40,310 nucleotides of DNA from SAR202 cluster bacterium bin90 (GCA_002238855.1 MPND01000033.1:1-40310); one strand, 5' to 3'. Positions 24,810 to 33,268 are shown, counted from the stretch's first letter. Notes: a model not told the origin generated them from the sequence alone. A program made the numbers and translations.

Positions 24810-25175
24810 CTAGGCGGTCTTGCGGAGGGGGCCGTCGGGGCGGAGGTCGTCGAGAATCGCTGCGGTCTTGGCGGACAGGTCTTCGCCTGAGCTGCGCTTC
24901 TTGGCGAGGAGGTCGAGGACGTGGTCGGAGACGCCGGGTCGGATGCGCAGTTCCTCGGGCTTGTAGCGCATGCAGCGGCGCATGAGGACTTGCGCGGGAC
25001 GGCGCGTCTTTTCGGTGCAGCCGTATGCGTAGGGGCACATGTATGCGTAACAGGTGGTTATTTCGCGGTGGAGGGGCGATACGCGGCTTTCCGAAGGGGC
25101 GACGTGGCTGCCGACGAAGTCGTTGAGGGGCTTGTCGAGAGCGCCGGGGGTGGGCGTCTTCTTGTGCATTCGCAT
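24810..25175 (-). CDS. Cysteine-containing hypothetical protein
   Basis: 121 residues from ATG 25175, with AGAGG ten bases upstream. I recognise no family. Four cysteines (about 42, 47, 53 and 68) lie in CYAYMCPYAYGC followed by MRRCMRYKPEELRIRPG, a spacing that could bind a metal. The C-terminal third (VLDLLAKKRSSGEDLSAKTAAILDDLRPDG) is helical. The N-terminus is rich in basic residues and Pro. A candidate promoter is at 25224-25252. It lies in an accessory-looking interval between recF and clpX. Confidence 0.65.
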   Translation of the reverse strand: MRMHKKTPTPGALDKPLNDFVGSHVAPSESRVSPLHREITTCYAYMCPYAYGCTEKTRRPAQVLMRRCMRYKPEELRIRPGVSDHVLDLLAKKRSSGEDLSAKTAAILDDLRPDGPLRKTA

Positions 25176-25568
25176 GTAAGCAGTGCCTCTCCGGCAAAGG
25201 ATGAGTCAAAAGGGAATGCACAAATGTTAAACGCAAAATTAGAATTATTCAATACTTATGTACGCTATTTCGGAGATTTGGATAATATAGGCGCGATGTA
25301 TTTCAAGGGGTTTGCAGTTGTTTTTCCTAGAGCACCCGAGGTAATGCCGCTGACGAAGAATCTGGGACAACCGCAAAGACCGGCTTCTAATTGTTCGAGG
25401 GCATCAGGACCCTTTAATTCGTTCAGAGTGAGGGGAGTGAAGGATGCCGCGGAATTAGATGCGTCTTGATTTCAGGCGGCAGGAATTGGCATGCGGCAGG
25501 CGCGGGACAACGGGGAACGCCGCTTTAAGGGAGGTTCGGAAGGCGCGGTGAAGTGCTCTGGCCTAGAG
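25176..25568. other. AT-richer interval without an accepted gene
   Basis: About 390 bp. A plus-strand frame of 81 codons (25224-25469) and a start-less minus-strand frame of about 65 codons (translation including PLTLNELKGPDALEQLEAGL) overlap here. The minus frame looks more protein-like but has no ATG and is closed by a stop just upstream. It may be a gene remnant. Around 25408-25440 the bases resemble the AGGACCCTT...GAGTGAGG strings of another common intergenic repeat. Confidence 0.5.
25224..25252 (-). promoter_or_regulatory. Candidate promoter for the Cys-containing gene
   Basis: On the minus strand TTGAAT (25247-25252), a 17-bp spacer and TAACAT (25224-25229). Each hexamer matches consensus at four of six positions. 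The spacing is ideal, but the boxes are only moderate. Confidence 0.35.
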
Positions 25569-26903
25569 TTACGCGGACTTCTTTTCCAGCATGAGAGGCG
25601 GCGTTGGCATTGGGACTATCTCGCCGTTCTTCAGGCTGATAGTCACGGGGGCGTCGCCCTGTATGGCGGCGGCGTCCACAATGCACTGGCTGACATCGGT
25701 CATGCTGGGAAGCTCGTACATCACGTCCAAGAGGGTGTGTTCAAGGATTGTGCGCAGACCGCGCGCGCCCGTCTTGCGCTTGAGCGCCTGCTCCGCTGCT
25801 GCTACAAGAGCTTCCTCCGTGAAGACCAACTCAACTTCGTCCATATCGAAGAGGGACTGGTACTGGCGCACCAGGGCGTTTTTCGGCTCGCTGAGGACTT
25901 TGATGAGTGTCGCTTCGTCCCGCGGGGCCCGAGGGGCGGGTTCGGGGGGGGGCGCGGCGGCATCCGGCGTGTCCAGAGTGGCGATTACGGGGAGGCGCCC
26001 GACGAATTCCGGTATGAAGCCGTATTCCATGAGGTCGTCGGAGTTTACATGGTGCAGCACGTTTTCTTCGGTCTCCACGCTCCAACTTGCGGAGCCGGTG
26101 AAGCCGATGGAGTGCTTACTCTTGAAGACGCGCCTGTTGATGATTTCTTCCATGCCCTCGAAGGCACCGCCGCACATGAACAGGACATTGTCGGTCTTGA
26201 TCTTCAGGAAGTCCTGATGCGGGTGCTTGCGACCACCCTGGGGCGGGACATTGGCTTCGCAGCCCTCGATTATCTTGAGGAGAGCCTGCTGCACGCCCTC
26301 GCCGGACACATCTCTCGTGATGGACGGGTTGACGCTCTTGCGGGCTATCTTGTCAATCTCGTCGATGTAGATGATACCCTGCTCGGCGCGCGCGACATCG
26401 TAGTCGGCAGCCTGTATGAGGCGCAACAGGATGTTCTCCACATCTTCGCCGACATAGCCTGCCTCGGTGAGCGAGGTGGCGTCTGCGATGGCGAAGGGGA
26501 CTTGCAGGATGCGCGCAAGAGTCTGTGCGATGTGGGTCTTGCCGGAGCCGGACGGGCCCAGCATCAGGATGTTTGCCTTTTGAATCTCCACATCCGACTG
26601 TGTCTGTGCGGAGCTGATGCGCTTGTAGTGGTTATAGACGGCGACGCTGAGGATTTTCTTGGCGTGGTCCTGTCCTACCACATACTCTTCGAGGTGCTGG
26701 TAGATGACTTTCGGGTTCAGCCCGTTTGCCATAGGGTTCGCTATGACGGTGGACTGGGCGGGACCGTCCTCGGCGATAATCTGATCGCACAGCAGCACGC
26801 ATTCGTCACAGATGAAGACCCGGTCAGGTCCTGCGATGAGTCGCTTGACCTGCGCCTGTGCCTTGTCGCAGAAGGAGCAACGATAGTCGGTGCGGCTAGT
26901 CAT
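25569..26903 (-). CDS. clpX: ATP-dependent protease ATPase subunit ClpX
   Basis: 444 residues, the unfoldase that feeds ClpP. The zinc-binding domain has C9, C12, C32 and C35 (CSFCDKAQ and CDEC). Walker A GPSGSGKT (about 116-123), pore loop AGYVGED (148-154), Walker [10 protein letters not shown] (about 177-185), RKH-type loop GGRKHP (223-228), the ClpP-binding IGF loop in KHSIGF (263-268) and sensor 2 GARGLR (379-384) are all present. A Pro/Ala-rich insert at about 311-328 ([18 protein letters not shown]) interrupts the usual [14 protein letters not shown] link between large and small AAA+ domains. It follows clpP and tig on the same strand. Confidence 0.97.
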   Translation of the reverse strand: MTSRTDYRCSFCDKAQAQVKRLIAGPDRVFICDECVLLCDQIIAEDGPAQSTVIANPMANGLNPKVIYQHLEEYVVGQDHAKKILSVAVYNHYKRISSAQTQSDVEIQKANILMLGPSGSGKTHIAQTLARILQVPFAIADATSLTEAGYVGEDVENILLRLIQAADYDVARAEQGIIYIDEIDKIARKSVNPSITRDVSGEGVQQALLKIIEGCEANVPPQGGRKHPHQDFLKIKTDNVLFMCGGAFEGMEEIINRRVFKSKHSIGFTGSASWSVETEENVLHHVNSDDLMEYGFIPEFVGRLPVIATLDTPDAAAPPPEPAPRAPRDEATLIKVLSEPKNALVRQYQSLFDMDEVELVFTEEALVAAAEQALKRKTGARGLRTILEHTLLDVMYELPSMTDVSQCIVDAAAIQGDAPVTISLKNGEIVPMPTPPLMLEKKSA

Positions 26904-27013
26904 AATGCGGAAGCTCCACGTCAGTCATCGTTTAGGCATCGATTAGGATTTGGTCTGCAGCATCGGGACGCGGCGGCGTGACCGACACTGCGTATAGGTT
27001 CGGGTTGTCGGTG

Positions 27014-27661
27014 TTACGCACCGCTGGAGGACGTAAGAACTTCGTCAATCAGCCCGTAGTCCAGGGCCTGATCCGCGCTCATGTAGTGATCGCGGTCAGT
27101 GTCCTGCGTAATCTTGTCAAAGGGCTGACCGGTCGTGTCGGCCAGGATGGTGCGTATCTTATCCTGCAATCGCAGAATTTCACGCGCGGCAATCTCGACA
27201 TCGCTTGCCTGACCCTGCGCTCCACCCATTGCCTGATGCATGTGGATGGTTGAGTCCGGGAGGGCAAAGCGCTTGCTCTTGGCTCCCGCGGTCAGCAGAA
27301 CCGTGCCCATGCTTGCCGCCAGTCCCACGCAAATGGTGGAGACATCAGGGCGAATGAGGTTCATGGTGTCGTAGATAGCGAGGCCGGCGTAGATGACGCC
27401 GCCCGGCGAGTTGATGTACAGGCTGACATCGCGCTCGGGGTCTTCCCTGTCGAGGAATAGCAACTGAGCGATGATGGCGTTGGCAACCTGGTCGTTGATC
27501 GGCGTACCGAGATAGACGATGCGCTCTTTCAGCAGCATCGAGTAGATGTCGTATGCGCGCTCGCCACGCGGTCCCGACTCTACAACCATAGGGATGACGT
27601 TCTCAGGCCCACCGTCCTGCAGCAAGTCTCTCGCGCTTAAATCTTCGGGCCTAAACAGCAT
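27014..27661 (-). CDS. clpP: ATP-dependent Clp protease proteolytic subunit
   Basis: 215 residues with a complete Ser-His-Asp set: Ser117 in [11 protein letters not shown], His142 in [13 protein letters not shown] and Asp191 in [16 protein letters not shown] (about 82-88) and AIYDTM are conserved. The N-terminus is about 20 residues longer than E. coli mature ClpP and may be a propeptide. ATG 27661 has a perfect AAGGAGAT seven bases before it. The gene sits between tig and clpX, the standard bacterial order. It forms a tetradecameric chamber in the cytoplasm. Confidence 0.97.
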   Translation of the reverse strand: MLFRPEDLSARDLLQDGGPENVIPMVVESGPRGERAYDIYSMLLKERIVYLGTPINDQVANAIIAQLLFLDREDPERDVSLYINSPGGVIYAGLAIYDTMNLIRPDVSTICVGLAASMGTVLLTAGAKSKRFALPDSTIHMHQAMGGAQGQASDVEIAAREILRLQDKIRTILADTTGQPFDKITQDTDRDHYMSADQALDYGLIDEVLTSSSGA

Positions 27662-27707
27662 TAGTTTATCTCCTTGAGTTGGGGGGATCCCCCGTGAGTA
27701 GTCTTAG

Positions 27708-29084
27708 TTAGTCAGACTTAGGTTCGCTGGATTCGGTATCAGCGGACTCGTCCGGTTCAGTCTCCGGCTCCGCAACATCGCTGGATTCGGAGGTGTCGGG
27801 CGCTTCGCCCTTCGCGATTTCAATAAGGCGTTCCATTACCAATTCAGAGTGCATCATGCGCCTTATGGAAGTTCGCATGTCTTCGGTTATCTCAGGCGAT
27901 TCGGGGGCGTCCGGGTACTGCTCGCGATTCTCTTCGAGAAGGGTCTGAATGCGCTCGTCGAGTTCTTCGTCCGAGACTTCAATGCCCTCGGCTTCGCCGA
28001 GCTTTTCGAGAGCTACGGCGCGCTTGACCCGGTTTATCGCCTCCTCGCGCAACTGCTCACGAAGCTCCTCCTCGGAACTGCCGACGGAGCGCATGTAGTC
28101 GTCGAATCTGATATTTATTCGCGCAAGAGTCTGCATCTGCTCATTCATCATATGCTCGACCTCGTGCTCGATAATCACGGGCGCGATGGTTGCGGTCGCG
28201 CCTTCAAGCAGGCTGTTAATGGCGGAATCGCGCAATTCCTGCTCTCTGGCGTTCTCGAACTCGGTTTTGAGTTCCTCCTCAATCTGCTCGCGCAGGGCTT
28301 CAAGGGAGTCGTAACCTTCGCCGATGCCCTGGGCGAACTCCTCGTCCATCTCGGGCAGGACGCGTTCCTTGACATCGCTCACCGTAACGGACACCTGAAC
28401 GGGCTTGCCAGCCACTTCCTCCACGGGAAAGTCTTCGGCGACCGTCAGCTCGAATTCCTTGGGCGTATCCACTTCCGCGCCTACCAGCGCCTCGGGAAAT
28501 CCGGGGAAGGGTCGTTCTGCGTCTTCAACGAGGAGGTACACGGTGTCGGTTTCATCAAGGATGGGGTTGTCTTCAACTGTGCCCTTAGCGGTCATAGTAA
28601 CCATGTCGCCCATCTCTACCGAGCGTTCCACGGGTTCCCATGATGCCATGCTGTTTCGCAGGCGTTCCAGCCTCTCCTGGACATCTTCTTCGCCAACTTC
28701 CGACTCTTCGACCTCAACGCGAATGTCCTTGTATTCACCAAGTTCCACTTCGGGTCTGAGTGGGACGGTTGCCTTGAAGGTTACGGGATCGAGGTCGATT
28801 ACTTCCATGTCGGGCATGCCGCCGGGCTGCAAATCTTGTTCATCGATTGCCCTGCCGGTAACTTCGGGGAGCATGGTGTCGAGAACTTCGTTGAGGAGGG
28901 CTTCCTTGCCTACGAATTGCAGGACTATGTGGCGCGGAACGCGGCCCTTGCGGAAACCGGGGTAGGAGATGTGCGGTTTAACTTTCTGGTAGCCGATATC
29001 GAGATATGGGCGAACATCTTCATCTTCCATCTCGATATGCAGCACGGTCTGAAGGTCAACGATTTCCTCTTGAGTAATTCGCAC
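27708..29084 (-). CDS. tig: Trigger factor chaperone
   Basis: 458 residues from GTG 29084, chosen because AGGAG lies seven bases upstream; the longer frame to 29153 would add residues with no family match and run over the promoter. The ribosome-binding domain carries PGFRKGRVPRHIV (about 41-53), the tail-docking motif. The central PPIase-like FKBP part (about 150-235) and the long helical C-terminal arms follow. The last 35 residues are an acidic Ser/Glu/Asp tail (DTSESSDVAEPETEPDESAD), unusual for E. coli but common in this phylum. A promoter with perfect TATAAT is just upstream. Confidence 0.95.
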   Translation of the reverse strand: MRITQEEIVDLQTVLHIEMEDEDVRPYLDIGYQKVKPHISYPGFRKGRVPRHIVLQFVGKEALLNEVLDTMLPEVTGRAIDEQDLQPGGMPDMEVIDLDPVTFKATVPLRPEVELGEYKDIRVEVEESEVGEEDVQERLERLRNSMASWEPVERSVEMGDMVTMTAKGTVEDNPILDETDTVYLLVEDAERPFPGFPEALVGAEVDTPKEFELTVAEDFPVEEVAGKPVQVSVTVSDVKERVLPEMDEEFAQGIGEGYDSLEALREQIEEELKTEFENAREQELRDSAINSLLEGATATIAPVIIEHEVEHMMNEQMQTLARINIRFDDYMRSVGSSEEELREQLREEAINRVKRAVALEKLGEAEGIEVSDEELDERIQTLLEENREQYPDAPESPEITEDMRTSIRRMMHSELVMERLIEIAKGEAPDTSESSDVAEPETEPDESADTESSEPKSD

Positions 29085-29120
29085 AAAAGTCTCCTGAAAA
29101 GCAATTACGACACTAAACTG

Positions 29121-29129
29121 ATTATAGCA
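29121..29129 (-). promoter_or_regulatory. Extended -10 promoter of tig
   Basis: On the minus strand TGCTATAAT: a TG one base before a perfect TATAAT (29121-29126), 37 bp before the GTG start. No good -35 box is found at 16-18 bp, as is usual for extended -10 promoters. It probably drives tig-clpP-clpX. Confidence 0.6.
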
Positions 29130-29198
29130 CGTCGATTGTGCGCTAGAAAACAATCAAATGCGTTGTTGATTTGGCGAGTTTTCCGCATAATAATGATG

Positions 29199-29227
29199 TT
29201 GACACGCATTGAGCAGTTGTTTACGAT
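29199..29227 (+). promoter_or_regulatory. Sigma-70-type promoter of the small membrane gene
   Basis: A perfect TTGACA (29199-29204), a 17-bp spacer and TACGAT (29222-29227), which matches TATAAT at four positions. It points at the gene starting at 29296 and gives a leader of about 60 nt. Confidence 0.6.
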
Positions 29228-29295
29228 GCAAGAAATGGGCTTTATCACTTACCGACTTAAACACAGGGTTATGCAATTATTCAGGGGCTGCAAGG

Positions 29296-29706
29296 ATGCC
29301 TGACCAGTACCAGAAAGAGATCGAGGACATACTGAAGAAAGCGGAGGCGGAAGCGCCTCTGCCGTCCGAGCAATCTCGCCGGAGCCTTCGCGGGATGGTG
29401 TGGCAGTACGCGCGGCAGTCTTTGAACAGCAAGGCGTGGGGCGTTTCGCCGGGCAAGATCATGCTGGCGGCGCTTGCCATCCTTCTGGCGGCGTTCCTGC
29501 TGCGTCCGGTTTTGCCGGGGATGTTCGGGTTGCTGGCGTGGGCGGGGCTGATCATTTTCATCGTGGCGTACGGAATGGTGTTCCTGAGGCCGTCGAAGTC
29601 GAAGGTGGACCGCAAGATGTGGCGGGGTCGCTATATTGATGAGGACGAGAGCGGCGAAGGTGGCGGTTCCTGGTGGCAGGGGCTGAAGGGGCGGTTCAAG
29701 AAGTAG
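29296..29706 (+). CDS. Small membrane protein, unknown function
   Basis: 136 residues from ATG 29296; AGGGG is eight bases upstream. The N-terminus is hydrophilic and helical (PDQYQKEIEDILKKAEAEAP). Two hydrophobic segments follow at about 55-72 (KIMLAALAILLAAFLL) and 76-97 (MFGLLAWAGLIIFIVAYGMV). A basic stretch (RPSKSKVDRKMWRGR) and an acidic/Gly-rich tail ending KGRFKK follow. The layout, with cytoplasmic ends and a hairpin of two helices, is common among uncharacterised Chloroflexota proteins placed beside tig. No enzymatic motif is seen. Confidence 0.75.
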   Translation: MPDQYQKEIEDILKKAEAEAPLPSEQSRRSLRGMVWQYARQSLNSKAWGVSPGKIMLAALAILLAAFLLRPVLPGMFGLLAWAGLIIFIVAYGMVFLRPSKSKVDRKMWRGRYIDEDESGEGGGSWWQGLKGRFKK

Positions 29707-29735
29707 CCTAGAGAAGTATTGCAGTATTAAAGATA

Positions 29736-29760
29736 AGGGGCAGGCGTTGAGCCTGCCCCT
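29736..29760. terminator. Bidirectional intrinsic terminator
   Basis: AGGGGCAGGC (29736-29745) pairs perfectly with GCCTGCCCCT (29751-29760) around GTTGA. CTTTC follows on the plus strand and TTATCTTTAA on the minus strand. It lies between the convergent ends of the small membrane gene and the reductase gene. Confidence 0.85.
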
Positions 29761-29797
29761 CTTTCATTCCATTCGCCTAAGGCTTTAGTGCTGTCAG

Positions 29798-31558
29798 CTA
29801 GACGGCGCACTCGCCTTCGCCGCGCTCAAGCACATACTTGACCGTCTTGTCCCAGTCGATGTACTGCTCAAGGGTGTCCCTGTTGAGGTCGGGCAGTTCC
29901 TTGAAGCCTGCCATCAGTTCCTCGAAGTAGCCGGCACCCTGCCGCAGCACGTAGTCCTTGAACAGCTCGCCGTCGCCGTGGCTGTCCTTATAGTCGGTCA
30001 CGATCTTCTGGAGAGCCTCGGGCGCGCGCTTGGCGGGAATCTTCGCCTTGATGCGCTGACCGAAGCGCGGATCGTCCTGGTCGTAGCTACCGCCGAGGAA
30101 CAGTTCATATGCGGGCACCTGCCCTCCCGGTCCCCTGGCTGCCGCGCCGTGGAAGCCGATGTCTGCGATGTGGTGCTGGCCGCAACCGTTGGGGCAGCCG
30201 CTCATCTTGACATGCATCTGGCGCACTAGCGGGTCGGACTGGTCAACATGCTGGACGGCATCGCTCAACGCTCTGCCGAGACCCATTGAGGAGGTTATTC
30301 CGAGCTTGCAGCTGTCGGTGCCGGGGCAGGAGACGATGTCCGTTATCTCGTGCGCGCCGGAGTCTCCGAAGCCGATGTCGCTCAGTCGCTGCCAGACCTC
30401 GTAAAGGGCGTTTTCCGGCACCCAGCGGAATGCGAGATTCTGCTGGTGGGTGATGCGAGCGCGACCACCTGCGTACTTGCGGGACATGTCGGCGAGCTGG
30501 TGGAACTGGCGGGCGTTGATGTCGCCGAGGGGCAGCTTGACCGTGACGGCCCTGTAACCTGCCTGCCTCTGGGATTCGACATTCGTGTTCACCCAGCGGT
30601 CGAACTCAGGGTCGCTGCCGAATGCGGCGTACTTGCCATCGAGCGCGGGAGCATCCACTGACTCGTCTTCGACGAACATGAGGTCAGCGGGGTCGAAGGA
30701 GCGCTGTGCCCAACTCTGCTGGATTTCCTCTTCGATTTCCTTGCGGAACTCGTCGATGCCAATGCGGGCGACATAGAACTTGATGCGCGCCTTCATGCGA
30801 TTGCGGCGCAACTCGTTTGTGCGGTGGAATATGCGAAGCAGCGCCTCAGTCATCTTCAGGTAGTCTTCGACGCCGACAAATTCATAGAGCGTGGGGGCGA
30901 TGCGCGGCATGATTGAGGTGCCGCCGCCGACCACCATCTTGAAGCCCTTCTTGCCGTCCTGTACACGAGGGATGAATCCCACATCGTGGATGGGAGTGAT
31001 AGCGCAGTCGTTGTCGCAGCCGGAGAAGGCGCTCTTGATCTTGCGCGGCAGAGCCTGGCTGAACGGATGGCGCACGAAATAGCGCGCGTAAGCTGCCGCG
31101 TAGGGGGTAACATCGAACGGCTCGTTGGCGCATACGCCGGCGATGGCGCAGCCGGTAACATTGCGTACGGTGTTGCCGCATGCCTCGCGGGTGCTTAGTC
31201 CGACATCGCCGATGAGCCGCATGATGGCGGGCCCATCTTCAAGCCTGATGTGGTGGAACTGGAAGTTTTCGCGGGTAGTAACGTGACCCTTGTTCAGGGG
31301 GGCGTACTTGTCTGCCATGACACCTAGTGCGTCGAGCTGGTCAGCGTTGACGCCACCGAACGGGCACTTGATGCGGAACATCTGGGAGTCGGGTTGGCGC
31401 TGGCCATAGACGCCCTGCCGCAGCCGGAACGCCATGAAGTCGTTCTCTGACCATTCGCCCGCCCGGAAGCGAGCGACCTGTGTTTCAAAATCGCTAATCT
31501 CTTCAGGAAGTATCTCGATGATACTTTGGGATCGAGGCTTCCACTCCGTCTGGGTCAT
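29798..31558 (-). CDS. Siroheme-[4Fe-4S] nitrite/sulfite reductase
   Basis: 586 residues, the two-repeat layout of ferredoxin-type assimilatory nitrite or sulfite reductases. Cluster ligands are Cys411, Cys417, Cys455 and Cys459 (CPGTDSC and SGCPNGCGQHH). The first repeat keeps THVTTRENFQFHHI-like text (GHVTTRENFQ, about 91-100) and TREACGNTVRNVTGC (about 123-137). The family makes ammonia from nitrite or sulfide from sulfite using six electrons; sequence alone does not decide which here. ATG 31558 has AAGGAGAG nine bases upstream. A terminator-like hairpin in the leader suggests attenuation. No ferredoxin or siroheme genes are beside it. Confidence 0.92.
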   Translation of the reverse strand: MTQTEWKPRSQSIIEILPEEISDFETQVARFRAGEWSENDFMAFRLRQGVYGQRQPDSQMFRIKCPFGGVNADQLDALGVMADKYAPLNKGHVTTRENFQFHHIRLEDGPAIMRLIGDVGLSTREACGNTVRNVTGCAIAGVCANEPFDVTPYAAAYARYFVRHPFSQALPRKIKSAFSGCDNDCAITPIHDVGFIPRVQDGKKGFKMVVGGGTSIMPRIAPTLYEFVGVEDYLKMTEALLRIFHRTNELRRNRMKARIKFYVARIGIDEFRKEIEEEIQQSWAQRSFDPADLMFVEDESVDAPALDGKYAAFGSDPEFDRWVNTNVESQRQAGYRAVTVKLPLGDINARQFHQLADMSRKYAGGRARITHQQNLAFRWVPENALYEVWQRLSDIGFGDSGAHEITDIVSCPGTDSCKLGITSSMGLGRALSDAVQHVDQSDPLVRQMHVKMSGCPNGCGQHHIADIGFHGAAARGPGGQVPAYELFLGGSYDQDDPRFGQRIKAKIPAKRAPEALQKIVTDYKDSHGDGELFKDYVLRQGAGYFEELMAGFKELPDLNRDTLEQYIDWDKTVKYVLERGEGECAV

Positions 31559-31617
31559 TCTGTTCGCTCTCCTTCCGAGGCTGATTATGAGTGCTGTATG
31601 TAGTGGAAATTCGCATC

Positions 31618-31653
31618 AAACAAAAAGCCCCACTCCAATGTGTTGAGCGGGGC
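31618..31653 (-). terminator. Terminator in the reductase leader (possible attenuator)
   Basis: On the minus strand GCCCCGCTC (31653-31645) pairs with GAGTGGGGC (31635-31627), with one mismatch, and is followed by TTTTTGTTTG. It lies 60 bases before the reductase ATG and downstream of the promoter at 31750-31778, so transcripts starting there would end or read through at this point. Confidence 0.7.
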
Positions 31654-31749
31654 AACATTCCTATTCGACACAGCCTGCCTGCGCGACCCCTAGTGGTCGT
31701 TCATACAAGGGCATGTGATGTCAAAAGCGCAATGCGACATATCGCGTCA

Positions 31750-31778
31750 ACTCTATCAATCAAGCCTCCTAATGTCAA
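31750..31778 (-). promoter_or_regulatory. Promoter of the reductase leader
   Basis: On the minus strand a perfect TTGACA (31773-31778), a 17-bp spacer and TAGAGT (31750-31755). The start would be near 31743, giving a leader of about 185 nt with a terminator-like hairpin in it. Confidence 0.55.
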
Positions 31779-31936
31779 CTTAACCAAGTACCTAATGGTC
31801 GTCTCAAATTAATGTTCTCAGGCCATGTCGAGACGGAATTATAGTGGAGTCGTCCCACCTCCACAGGAGTTGCAAATGCTCATGTATATTCTCACTGGTT
31901 GCCGCAGACACGGGAGCAGTATGGCTGGTAGGGCGT

Positions 31937-31965
31937 TTGACGAAATAAGGTCAGGATTATACAAT
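31937..31965 (+). promoter_or_regulatory. rex promoter
   Basis: TTGACG (31937-31942), a 17-bp spacer and TACAAT (31960-31965), each one mismatch from consensus. The start is expected near 31972, a few bases before the Rex operator. Confidence 0.65.
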
Positions 31966-31977
31966 AACGGCAGTACT

Positions 31978-31995
31978 TTGTGCTATTTAACACAA
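31978..31995 (+). promoter_or_regulatory. Rex operator (ROP site)
   Basis: TTGTG-N8-CACAA with an AT-rich centre, the exact 18-bp Rex consensus; the dyad extends one base pair pair further on each side to CTTTGTG...CACAAAG (31976-31997). It begins about six bases after the predicted start of transcription of rex, so bound Rex would block its own transcription when NADH is low. Confidence 0.88.
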
Positions 31996-32042
31996 AGTAT
32001 AGAGCAGTCCAATACGCAATAAGCAGGAGATGTGAGGTTCGG

Positions 32043-32678
32043 ATGTCCATGGACTCTGTCGAGGTCCCTGAAGTAGTTGTTTTGAGGCTGCCCTTGTATG
32101 TGAGGGCATTGTCACAGCTTGTTTCTGAGTCTATTGATGTGGTCAGCTCGCAGCAGCTCGGCAGTCTGTTGCAGATGACGCCGGCGCAGATCCGGAAGGA
32201 CCTGAGCTACTTCGGTCGCTTCGGCAAGCAAGGCAGGGGCTACGATGTGCGCTTTCTGCTGCACGAGCTTCAGGAAATCCTAGGGCTTGACCGCGAGTGG
32301 CGGGCGTGCCTTGTGGGAGTCGGACGGCTGGGCAGGGCTATCATCAACTACCCGGGATTCTATCGCGAGAACTTCCGCATCGTGGCGGCATTCGACGGTG
32401 ATCTGGCGCAGGTCGGCAATACGATAGGCGAGTTCAATGTGCAGCCGATGGCGGAGTTGAGCGACACCGTCATCGAAAAGAAGATCAGCATTGGCATCGT
32501 GGCGGTGCCGGCGCAGCAGGCGCAGAACGTGATAGATGTGCTGATCGCTAACGACATAAAGGGGATTCTGAATTACGCGCCGGTTGCGGCTAAGGTGCCG
32601 ATGAATATCGTAGTGCGGAATATCGATCCGGTGCTGTCGCTGCAGTCGATGACTTTCTACCTACGGGACTTCGAATGA
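32043..32678 (+). CDS. rex: Redox-sensing transcriptional repressor Rex
   Basis: 211 residues from ATG 32043; GAGGT is close upstream, so ATG 32049 is an alternative. The winged-helix DNA-binding domain (LPLYVRALSQLV, VSSQQLGSLLQMTPAQIRKDLSYFGRFGKQGRGY) occupies about 1-80. The Rossmann domain starts with CLVGVGRLGRAIINY (about 88-102) and has FDGDLAQVG after strand 2; the C-terminus MTFYLRDFE is the swapped helix. Rex senses the NADH/NAD+ ratio and represses respiratory and fermentative genes. A perfect operator lies in its own promoter region. It lies between the reductase gene and the ATP synthase operon and ends at a strong terminator. Confidence 0.96.
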   Translation: MSMDSVEVPEVVVLRLPLYVRALSQLVSESIDVVSSQQLGSLLQMTPAQIRKDLSYFGRFGKQGRGYDVRFLLHELQEILGLDREWRACLVGVGRLGRAIINYPGFYRENFRIVAAFDGDLAQVGNTIGEFNVQPMAELSDTVIEKKISIGIVAVPAQQAQNVIDVLIANDIKGILNYAPVAAKVPMNIVVRNIDPVLSLQSMTFYLRDFE

Positions 32679-32738
32679 TGCCGACGGCGCAGCGGATACA
32701 AAGCTGAACCAAGACAGCGAAATCAAGGCAATTGCAAT

Positions 32739-32768
32739 GGGCGACCGGTTGGTCGCCCCTATCTTTTT
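32739..32768 (+). terminator. rex terminator
   Basis: GGGCGACC (32739-32746) pairs perfectly with GGTCGCCC (32751-32758) around GGTT; CTATCTTTTT follows. Confidence 0.88.
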
Positions 32769-32777
32769 GCTAAGTAA

Positions 32778-32805
32778 GTCCTTCAACCATGCTCAGGACG
32801 AAGGA
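32778..32805. repeat. GTCCTTC...GAAGGA repeat of the CTCAGGACGAAGG family
   Basis: GTCCTTCAACCATGCTCAGG followed by ACGAAGGA forms nested imperfect dyads (GTCCT/AGGAC and TCCTTC/GAAGGA). Strings of this type are scattered between genes in many genomes. It lies between the tails of rex and atpC. Confidence 0.55.
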
Positions 32806-32824
32806 TTGTATATTGCCCTATGCC

Positions 32825-33268
32825 CTATGACGGCTGCTGTGGAGCACCACCGCGATCGCGCCTGGGGCGGCGGCGCCTTGCCGCAAGCAAGCGAGCCTGT
32901 GAGCGCCTGAGCGAGAAGACCGCGCGCTGCAGGTCGGCGTCGGATGTGCCTACCGCGATGCGCTCTTCGGCGCGGCGCACGGCTGCTTCGGCGCGCTCGA
33001 TGTCGATTTCTTCGGCGCGCTCTGCGGTGTCAGCGAGTATTGTTACCCGGTTCGCCAGGACTTCGAGGAAGCCACCGCTGACCGCCATGTAGTTCTCTTC
33101 GCCTTCCTTGTCCACGCGAATCTCGCCGGGCTGCAATGCCGTCAGCAATGGAGCGTGGTTCGGAAGGATGCCGAGCTGCCCGTCTATTCCGGGCGCGACG
33201 AGCATGTCCACTTCCTCGGAATAGACCATCCGCTCGGCGGTTACAATTTCAAGTCGCATAGTAGCCAT
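32825..33268 (-). CDS. atpC: ATP synthase F1 epsilon subunit
   Basis: 147 residues from ATG 33268, with GGGAG eight bases before it. The N-terminal beta barrel has MRLEIVTAERMVYSEEVDMLVAPGIDGQLGILPNHAPLL (about 4-42), with GILPNHAP as a hallmark. The helical C-terminal hairpin (about 86-130) is Ala/Arg/Glu-rich, and an extra Arg/Pro-rich tail (ARRRRPRRDRGGAPQQPS) extends past the usual end. Epsilon regulates ATP hydrolysis and couples rotation. Last gene of the atp operon. Confidence 0.95.
   Translation of the reverse strand: MATMRLEIVTAERMVYSEEVDMLVAPGIDGQLGILPNHAPLLTALQPGEIRVDKEGEENYMAVSGGFLEVLANRVTILADTAERAEEIDIERAEAAVRRAEERIAVGTSDADLQRAVFSLRRSQARLLAARRRRPRRDRGGAPQQPS

Noticed and set aside
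25224..25469. An 81-codon plus-strand small protein gene
   Set aside because: Its translation loses protein-like character after about 45 residues, and its start lies in a better candidate promoter for the opposite strand.
25491..26981. A 496-codon plus-strand frame opposite clpX
   Set aside because: It is antisense to an intact ClpX with every motif present, and its text is Gly/Asp/Val-rich without any recognisable domain.
29085..29153. An N-terminal extension of trigger factor
   Set aside because: It would run over a perfect TATAAT and has no family match, while GTG 29084 has AGGAG at correct spacing.
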